64,000 nt of DNA from Rapana venosa (lineage: Eukaryota > Mollusca > Gastropoda > Neogastropoda > Muricidae), in assembly GCA_028751875.1 (NCBI GenBank), contig CM054140.1:50603214-50667213 (forward strand), given 5' to 3'. Numbering within the stretch: position 1 is the first letter of the stretch; every line of letters begins with the position of its first letter. This document shows positions 55,771 through 64,000 of this stretch, piece by piece. The translations under genes were made by a program, and so were the position numbers. The notes beneath the pieces were generated by a model, which was given only the letters and a program-made list of their open reading frames with translations, had not been told where the DNA came from and did no database searches.

Positions 55771-58680
55771 CCCTGGGATAACAACTACAACCACCGGTGT
55801 ACCACCTCTTTCCTCTGAGACAACCAACTACAACCACCATTGTACCGCCTCTTTCCCCTGGGACAACATACTAAAACCACCATTACACCGCTCTTTCCCC
55901 TGGGATAACTATGTACAACCACTAGTGTCCTGCATCTTTCCCTGGGATAAGTAACTACAACCACCATTGTACCGCCTTTTTTCCCTGGGATAACTAACTA
56001 CAACCATCATTATACCGCCTCTTTCCCCTGGGATAAATAACTACAACCATCATTCTATCAACTCTTTCCACTGGGAAAACTAACTACAAATATCATTCTA
56101 CCAACTCTTTCCCCTGGGATAACTAACTACACCCACCATTGTACCGCCTCTTTTCCCTGGGATAACCAACTACAACCACCAATGTACCGCCTCTTTCCCC
56201 TGGGAAAACTAACTACATCCACCACTGTACCGCCTCTATCCCCTGGGATAACTAACTACAGCCACCATTCTACCGCCTCTTTCCCCTGGGACAACCAACT
56301 ACAACTATCATTCTATCAACTCTTTCCACTGGGAAAACTAACTACAAATATCATTCTACCAACTCTTTCCCCTGGATAACTAACTACACCACCATTGTAC
56401 CGCCTCTTTTCCCTGGGATAACCAACTACAACCCCAATTTTACCCCCTCTTTCCCCTGGGAAAACTAACTACATCCACACTGTACCGCCTCTATCCCCTG
56501 GATAACTAACTACAGCCACCATTCTACCGCCTCTTTCCCCTGGGACAACAAACTACAAACCCCCCCATCAATTCTTCAACTCTTTCCCTGGGAAAACTAA
56601 CTACAATACATTTACCCTCTTTCCCCTGGGATTTAAATAACTACACCACCATGTACCGCTCTTTCCCTTTGGGATAACCAACTACAACCACCAATGTACC
56701 GCCTTTTCCCCCGGGATAACTACAACCACCACTGTACCGCCTCTTCCCTGGGATAACTACACCCACCATTTACCGCCTCTTTCCCTGGGAAACAACTACA
56801 AAACCATTATCCCCCTCTTTCCCCTGGGATAATCTAACTACACCACCCCTTACCGCCTCTTTCCCCTGGATAACTAACTACAACCCCATTGTACGCCTCT
56901 TTCCCCTGGGATAATTTAAATACAACACCATTTTACCGCCTCTTTCCCCTTGGAAACCAATTACCAACCACCATTTCCGCCTTTTCCCTGGGTAAAAACT
57001 ACACCACCATTTACCGCCTCTTTCCCCTGGGATAAAATAAATAACCACCATTGTTACCGCCTCTTTCCCTGGGATAACTAACTAAAAACCACCCTTGTAC
57101 GCCTCTTTCCCCTGGGATAACTAACTACAACCCATTGTTTCCCCCTCTTTCCCCTGGGATAACAAACTACAAACCATTTGTACCGCCTCTTTCCCCTTGG
57201 ATAAACTACAACACCATTGTACCCCTCTTTCCCTGGGATAACAACTTTAAAACACCCTTTACCGCCTCTTTCCCCTGGAAAAACTAAATACATCACCATT
57301 TACGCCTCTTTTCCCGGGATAACTAATACAACCCCAAACCCTTTTACCGCCTCTTTCCCTTTGGGGTAAAAATTTAAAACCCCCATTTACCGCCCCTTTC
57401 CCCGGGAAAAACTAATACAAACACTTTGTCCGCCTCTTTCCCCTGGGATAACAAATACAAAACCATTTACCTCTTTCCCCTTGGTATAATACAACCCCAT
57501 TTACCAACTCTTTCCCCCGGGAAAAACTAACTACAACCCCCATTTACCTCTTTCCCTGGATAACTAACTAAAACCACCCTTTACCTCTTTTCCCCGGATA
57601 ACTAACTACAACACAACTTACCCCCTTTCCTGGGATAACCAATTACAACACATTATACCTCTTTCCCGGGATAACTAACTAACCACATTTTTCTCTCTTT
57701 CCCTGGGAAAATAACTACAACCCCATTTACCGCTTTTCCCGGGATAACTAACTACAACCACCCCTTACCCTCTTTCCCCTGGGATAACTAACTACAACCA
57801 TATTGTTTACCCTCTTTCCCCGGAAACTAACTACAACTCCATTTCCCCTCTTTCCCCTGGGATAACCAATACAACCACCATTTACCGCCCCTTTCCCCGG
57901 GATAACTAAGTACAACCACCATTTTTCGCCTCTTTCCCGGGATAACTAATACAACCACCCTTTACGCCTCTTTTCCCTGGGATAATTAATACAACCCCAT
58001 TTACCCTTTTCCTGGGATAACTAACTACAACCATCATTCTACATACTCTTCCCTGGGATATAACTACAACCCTTCATTCACATACTCTTTCCCCTGGGAT
58101 AACTAACTACCCAAACATTCTACCAACTCTTTCCCTGGGATAACTAACTACAACATCATTCTACAACTCTTTCCCTGGATATACTAACTACAACCATCAT
58201 TCTACCAACCTTCCCCTGGATTAACTAACTACAACCATCATTCTACCAACTCTTTCCCCTGGGATAACTAACTACAACCATCATTCTACCAACTCTTTCC
58301 CCTGGGATAACTAACTACAACCATCATTCTACCAACTCTTTCCCCTGGGATAACTAACTACAACCATCATTCTACCAACTCTTTCCCCTGGGATAACTAA
58401 CTACAACCATCATTCTACCAACTCTTTCCCCCGGGATATAACTCAACATAAACCAACTCTTTCCCCTGGGATAACCAACTACACCTATCTACCAACTTTT
58501 CCCCTTGGGAAACTAACTACAAATATTCATTTTTCCCCTTTTCCCACTGGGGTTAAAAAAACTACAACCATCTTTGTTCATCAATTTTCCCCTGGAATTT
58601 AACTATCAACATCATTTTACCAAACTTTTCCCTGGGATTTAATTATATCCACAATCTTTTCCCATTGGGAACCAACCAAA
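55771..58680 (+). repeat. 43-bp satellite array (first copy, about 68 units)
   Basis: Unit words: AACTACAACCACCATTGTAC, CGCCTCTTTCCCCTGGGATA, ACT. Two main types alternate in blocks, CACCATTGTACCGCC and CATCATTCTACCAA. Within 56040-56570 variants recur every 258 bp (six units). From about 56380 to 58000 units carry many single-base losses and homopolymer changes; clean CATCATTCTACCAA units return at 58200-58430. Confidence 0.95.
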
Positions 58681-59749
58681 CCCCCGGGACCCGCCGTGAC
58701 AACCTTTTATGTTTAAAATCTTAGTTGCCGTCTTTTACATATTTTCTCCAAAAAACGCAAAAATTAGGGTCATTTAAACTCTTTCATTCTAAAAACTAAT
58801 TGGCTCAAACAAATTAAACTCAATTGGTTTTTACAAACTGACAAAAAATTTTTCACGGGGAAAAATTTTTTTTCACCATAAAATACTTGTATTAATTTCA
58901 CAAATACAAAATCTTTCGTATTTTGTTGGATTTGTTTAAATTGGGATGATCATTATTTCTTTTTCCCCCAAATTTTGGGAAATTAATCCTTCCCCTCTCA
59001 AAGTTGTACAACTTATGCTGGAAAAATATCTTCTTTAAGTCTTTCCAAAGTTTTTTAGCAAAAAGTATTCATCAGAAAAGCAACACAAATAATAAAATTC
59101 AATAAACGTAACTATTAAAAACTAACTTTACATACACAAAAACTAATACGGACTTCTTATAAATCCTAACAATTTACCAACATAACTGGTTCAACAAAAT
59201 TGTCCATAAAAAAATTGTAAAGCTGTAAAAAATGCTTTTAATTCCACAATAAAAATAACGTGCTTTGGGAATCTTCCCCCAAAATACAGTTACACTTTAC
59301 GTATTTTGTCTGAAGATTTAGTTTAATTGTCTTTAAGGGAAAAATTTTTCTTTGTTATACCCAAATTTTTTTTTAGATTGTGTTCCCAAATCTAAATAAA
59401 TTCTTGTACATTAACATTAAAAAGACAATGCCAACCTTCTTTTTTTTGAAGTTTAGCAACTTTTGTAAAGCCCGTTTTTTCCTATGGATAAACGTTTTTT
59501 TTCCTAATTTTTTATTTCTTCTCCATTGTTTTCAAGACTGTAACTTTTTCATTAAAAGATACCAGTGTGGGCCCATGAATAAGTACTACTTTGATTAAAA
59601 GTTTACCAGAAAGCCTATTTCAAAGTTAGTTTTTTACTTTAAATGTTTTTTAAACATTAAAAAAATTGAACAACAAAAAAAGTTGTTTTTCTTTATATCG
59701 TACTATGTTGCCCTATCTTACTCCTTAATATGTTTTATTTACTATCTTA
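58681..59749. other. Unannotated DNA, noisy copy of 63601-64000 at its left end
   Basis: The first ~380 bp correspond to the clean sequence at 63601-64000 with many homopolymer-type differences. No gene recognised. Confidence 0.6.
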
Positions 59750-59960
59750 TTGTTGTGTTGTGTGGGGTTGTTGGGGTGTGTGTGCTTTTGTGATTGTGTT
59801 TTTTGGTGTGTTTGTGTGTGTTGTGTGGTGTTGTGTGGTTTGGGTGTGTGATTTGTAAATCCATTAATTGAAACTGGTCGCATGTGAAACAGAGGATGAT
59901 CAAGCGCTTTGATTTGTTTTGCGAATAGCATATATAAAATTCCTATTTTTATTATAATTT
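59750..59960 (+). mobile_element. 3' end of an L2-type LINE (copy C)
   Basis: A plus-strand fragment with the TG-rich 3' UTR block, TTGTAAATCCATTAATTGAA, CAAGCGCTTTGATTTGTTTT and a short ATT-rich tail. It matches the 3' UTRs of L2 copies A and B in order. The second AGCGCT is decayed to AGCATA. Confidence 0.85.
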
Positions 59961-60404
59961 TTTTCCATAATCATATTTTTTCATTTTTCATGCGTTTTGA
60001 TTCACCTCTGTCATGTCAGAAAATTTTCTTACAATTTACCCAACTCCTACGGCATTCAAATTTAAACCCAGCAAACCCTGTTCACTTTAAAATACATTAA
60101 TCTTACGAAATATAGCATAAGTTTGCGGGTTTTTTTCGGGGTTTTATAAATTTTCTCTTCTTTTTCTTTCCCCTTTTTTCCCCCTCCCTCTTCCTTTTTT
60201 TTTAAGGGGGTTTTTTAAAAAGGGGTGTATACCCCATTAAAAATTTTTTTAAAATTATTAACCCCCCCTTTTTCCCCCCCCCTCTACGGTTTTGGGAAAA
60301 TGGGGAAAAGGGGTGGGAGGTTGGGTTCATTTAAATGGGTTTTAAAGGGGGGAAAAATCACTTTCGGGGATTTTTAAATTGATTTAAAAAATAAACCCCT
60401 GAAA
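59961..60404. other. Unannotated noisy DNA
   Basis: Homopolymer-rich sequence ending at the start of the second duplication unit. Nothing recognisable. Confidence 0.4.
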
Positions 60405-63400
60405 TGAGACAGCACTACCAAAATTGAGGAAACTTATAAAAGCTCTTCTCTCGACAGCCAAAAAAGCCATGCTTTTCTTTTCAACAGTGTACTTCTGCTG
60501 TTGAATTTTAAACAAGTGCTGGGGTTGTGTTTGTATCAGTGTTGATATAAAAAATAATAATTATGCTAGACAGTTTAAAGATATTTTGGTCCTTTGGACG
60601 GGGGCCCCCGATTTTGAAAAGTCTTGTGCAAGTTAACGACAAGAGAGTACTAACGACACCAGGCCCACTTGTCTAAGGAAAGGTTAACAATCGTTATCTA
60701 CCAAACCCCAAATTTCCCCTGGGGTAAACTACAACCACCGGTGTACCACCTCTTTCCTCTGAGACAACCAACTACAACCACCATTGTACCGCCTCTTTCC
60801 CCTGGGACAACATACTAAAACCACCATTACACCGCTCTTTCCCCTGGGATAACTATGTACAACCACTAGTGTCCTGCATCTTTCCCCTGGGATAAGTAAC
60901 TACAACCACCATTGTACCGCCTTTTTTCCCTGGGATAACTAACTACAACCATCATTATACCGCCTCTTTCCCCTGGGATAAATAACTACAACCATCATTC
61001 TATCAACTCTTTCCACTGGGAAAACTAACTACAAATATCATTCTACCAACTCTTTCCCCTGGGATAACTAACTACACCCACCATTGTACCGCCTCTTTTC
61101 CCTGGGATAACCAACTACAACCACCAATGTACCGCCTCTTTCCCCTGGGAAAACTAACTACATCCACCACTGTACCGCCTCTATCCCCTGGGATAACTAA
61201 CTACAGCCACCATTCTACCGCCTCTTTCCCCTGGGACAACCAACTACAACTATCATTCTATCAACTCTTTCCACTGGGAAAACTAACTACAAATATCATT
61301 CTACCAACTCTTTCCCCTGGGATAACTAACTACACCCACCATTGTACCGCCTCTTTTCCCTGGGATAACCAACTACAACCACCAATGTACCGCCTCTTTC
61401 CCTGGGAAAACTAATACATCCACCACTGTACCGCCCCTATCCCTGGGATAACTAAATACAGCACCATTCACCGCCTCTTTCCCTGGGACAACCAAATAAC
61501 AACTACATTATACCCCTTTTCCCCTGGAATAACTAACTACAAAAAACCCCTATACCCCTCTTTCCCTGGGATAACTAACTACAACCCCCATTGTACCCCC
61601 TCTTTCCCCCGGGATAACAAACTACAACCACCATGTACCTCCCTTTCCCTTGGAAACTAACTACACCACCATGTCCGCCTTTTTTCCCTGGGGTAACTAA
61701 AAACACCCCCCATTACCGCCCTTTCCCTGGGATAACTACAACCACCATTATACGCCTCTTTCCCCGGGGAAAAACTAACTACAAACCCCCTTTACCGCCT
61801 CTTTCCCCTGGGAAACTAACTACAACCACCATTGTACCGCCTCTTTCCCTGGATAACTAACACAAACCCCCCATGTTCCGCCCTCTTTCCCCTTGGGGTA
61901 ATTAACTACAACCCATTGTCCGCCTTTTCCCCCGGGAAACTCAACCACCAAATTTACCGCCTCTTTCCCCTGGAATAAACTACAACCACCCCTTTAAACC
62001 GCCTCTTTCCCCTGGGATAACTAAATAAAACCAAACCCTTGTACCGCCTTTCCCCCGGGATAACTAACTAAAACCACATGTACCGCCTCTTTCCCTGGAT
62101 AACTAACTACAACCACCATTGTACCGCTCTTTCCCTGGGATAAAAACTACAAACCATTTTAAACCGCCTCTTTTTCCCCTTGGAAACACACAAAAACCAT
62201 TGTACCACCTCTTTCCCCTGGGATAACTAACTACAACCACCATTGTACCGCCTCTTTCCCCTGGCATAACTAACTACAACCACCATTGTACCGCCTCTTT
62301 TCCCCGAGATAACTAACTACAACCACCACTGTACCGCCTCTTTCCCTTGGGATAACCAATTACAACCACCATTATACCGCTCTTTCCCCCGGGATAACTA
62401 ATACTAACCATTTTTCGGGCCCCTTTCCCCTGGATAATATACAACCACCATTTACTACTCTTTCCCTGGGATAATAACTACATCACCCTTTACACCCCTT
62501 CCCTGGATAACTAACTACAACCACCCTTTAACCTCTTTTCCCGGATAACTAACTACAACCCCCACTTACACTCTTTCCCTTGGATAACAATTTCAAACAC
62601 CCTTATACCTCTTTCCCCGGGATAACAACTACAATCTTCTGTTCTCCTTTTCCCCTGGGATCTAACTACAAACCATTTACCCCTCTTTTCCCCGGATAAC
62701 TACAACCACATTCACCCGCCCTTTCCCCTGGATAACTAACTACAACCACCCTTGTACCCTCTTTCCCCGGATAACTAACTAAAAACCACACTGTTCACCT
62801 CTTTCCCCTGGGAATTAACAACAACACCTTTTACCCCTCTTTCCCCGGGATAACTAATACAACCACCTTGTTCGCCTCTTTCCCCTGGGGTAAATAATAC
62901 AACCACCATTGTACCGCCTCTTTTCCCCGGATACTAATACAACCACCCTTTACCACTCTTTCCCTGGTAACACCCACAACCCTCATTTTACAACGCTTTC
63001 CCCTGGGATAATACACAACCCTCATTCTACATACTCTTCCCCTGGGATAACTAACAACCATCATTCACATACTCTTTCCCCTGGGTAACTACTAAAACCA
63101 TCATTCTACACCTCTTTCCCTGGATAACTAACTAAATCCCTCATTACCAACCTTTCCCCTGGGATAACTAACTACAACCATCATTAACAAATCTTTCCCT
63201 GGGATAAACTTAACTACAACCTCATTCTACCCAAATCTTTCCCCTGGGATAACTAACTAAAAACCATCATTCTACAACTTTTCCCCTGGGATAACTAACT
63301 ACAAATCATCTTTACAACTCTTTCCCCTGGGATAAAAAACTTATCCTCTTTCTACCCCTTTTCCCCCTGGGAATAAACAAAAACCCCATTTCTACCAACT

Positions 63401-64000
63401 TTTTCCCCCTGGATAATAATACAACCTCATTTCCATTTTCCCCGGGGATAACTAATACAACCATTTTCCCAAAATCTTTCCCCTGGGATAACTACTACAA
63501 CCACATTTAGTTCTTCAACTCTTTCCCCTGGAATTCTAACAAACCATCATTTTTCCCAAATTTTTTCCCCGGGGAATCACTAAACCAAACTTTTTCCCCA
63601 TGGGTCCCAACCACAGTCGGTACCCAGCCTGACCAACACACTTAAAGTACAAAACGCATCTGTGGTGCCAGTTGTAATATCTCCAGCTGCAAAATTATGG
63701 GTCATTTCTCCCCTAGTTCCCCATTCTGATAAAACACATTGCTCAAGCAAATGAAACTCATCTGTTTTGTTACAAGACTGACAAAATATTTCTTCTCACT
63801 GTATATATATATATTTTTTTCTATCATCAGACTATCACTTGTATATAATTCACAACACATTTTCTCTGGTTTTTGTTTCTGAAGTTTAATAGGTATGATC
63901 TTCATCTATATTCTTTTGTCACAAAGTTGGAAAAGTTCAATCCTCCCCGTCACCCTGCCAAAGTGTACAACCTCTATGTCTGTAATATATCTTCAGTTTA
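60405..64000 (+). repeat. Direct duplication, second unit (continues past window)
   Basis: A repeat of 55451 onward. The left flank (60405-60715) is a noisy version of 55451-55770, the satellite from 60720 to about 61400 is almost base-identical to 55785-56440, and the right flank (63601-64000) is a clean version of 58681-59050. Confidence 0.88.
60716..63600 (+). repeat. 43-bp satellite array (second copy)
   Basis: The same unit and the same order of variants as 55771-58680. The first ~680 bp are clean and near-identical to the first copy. Beyond 61400 units are corrupted by single-base losses and run-length changes, then the array ends in CATCATTCTACCAA-type units. Confidence 0.95.

Larger units (their letters stand above)
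55451..60403 (+). repeat. Direct duplication, first unit (about 4.95 kb)
   Basis: Starting at TGAGACAGCACTACC, the content is repeated from 60405 in the same order: about 300 bp of unique sequence, the 43-bp satellite, then unique sequence. Offsets are 4954 at the left edge and 4945 at the satellite frames beginning 56182/61127, so indels are few in the clean parts. The second unit runs off the window. Confidence 0.88.

Overview
This is repeat-dominated nuclear DNA from an animal. I find no host gene I can defend: no intact conserved protein, no tRNA or rRNA gene, and no operon-like packing. The mix of L2-type, RTE-like and zinc-knuckle (I/Nimb-like) LINEs, tRNA-headed SINEs, long CA/GA tracts and several 24-48 bp minisatellites fits a lophotrochozoan, most likely a gastropod mollusc. 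That is inference; there is no species marker.

Layout. 1-2400: unrecognised DNA, a 24-bp minisatellite and a tRNA/5S-type SINE. 2.8-9.0 kb: a zinc-knuckle LINE fragment, a 500-N gap, then a 48-bp satellite split by an L2-type LINE, itself split by a 162-bp RTE-like LINE end with a 12-bp target-site duplication (TSD). 9.5-10.4 kb: a CA-rich block. 12.5-19.4 kb: microsatellites, a second SINE with a perfect 12-bp TSD, and LINE scraps. 20.3-21.5 kb: a 33-bp minisatellite with a 382-codon open frame. 21.5-26 kb: a small inverted-repeat element, then an RTE-like LINE cut between reverse-transcriptase motifs by a second L2 copy. 26-34 kb: sequence with swollen homopolymers and broken frames, holding LINE remnants, a 130-base poly-C, a roughly 730-bp stretch almost without G and a tRNA-derived SINE. 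36.3-37.6 kb: a 37-bp minisatellite. 39.6-46.8 kb: an old LINE remnant and two RTE-like LINEs, one with an 11-bp TSD. 48.9-53.8 kb: a two-ORF LINE with a coiled-coil/RNA-binding ORF1. 55.4-64 kb: a 43-bp satellite inside a direct duplication of about 4.95 kb whose halves alternate between clean and noisy sequence.

The most interesting signal is a SINE family (three copies) that joins a tRNA-like A box to a 5S rRNA-like internal control region. It ends in a short hairpin followed by GGG and a simple-repeat tail. Four different RTE-like LINE ends here have the same hairpin-NNGGG-simple-repeat layout, with compensatory base-pair changes. This suggests the SINE is moved by that LINE machinery. 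All LINE reading frames are broken, so nothing here looks able to move by itself.
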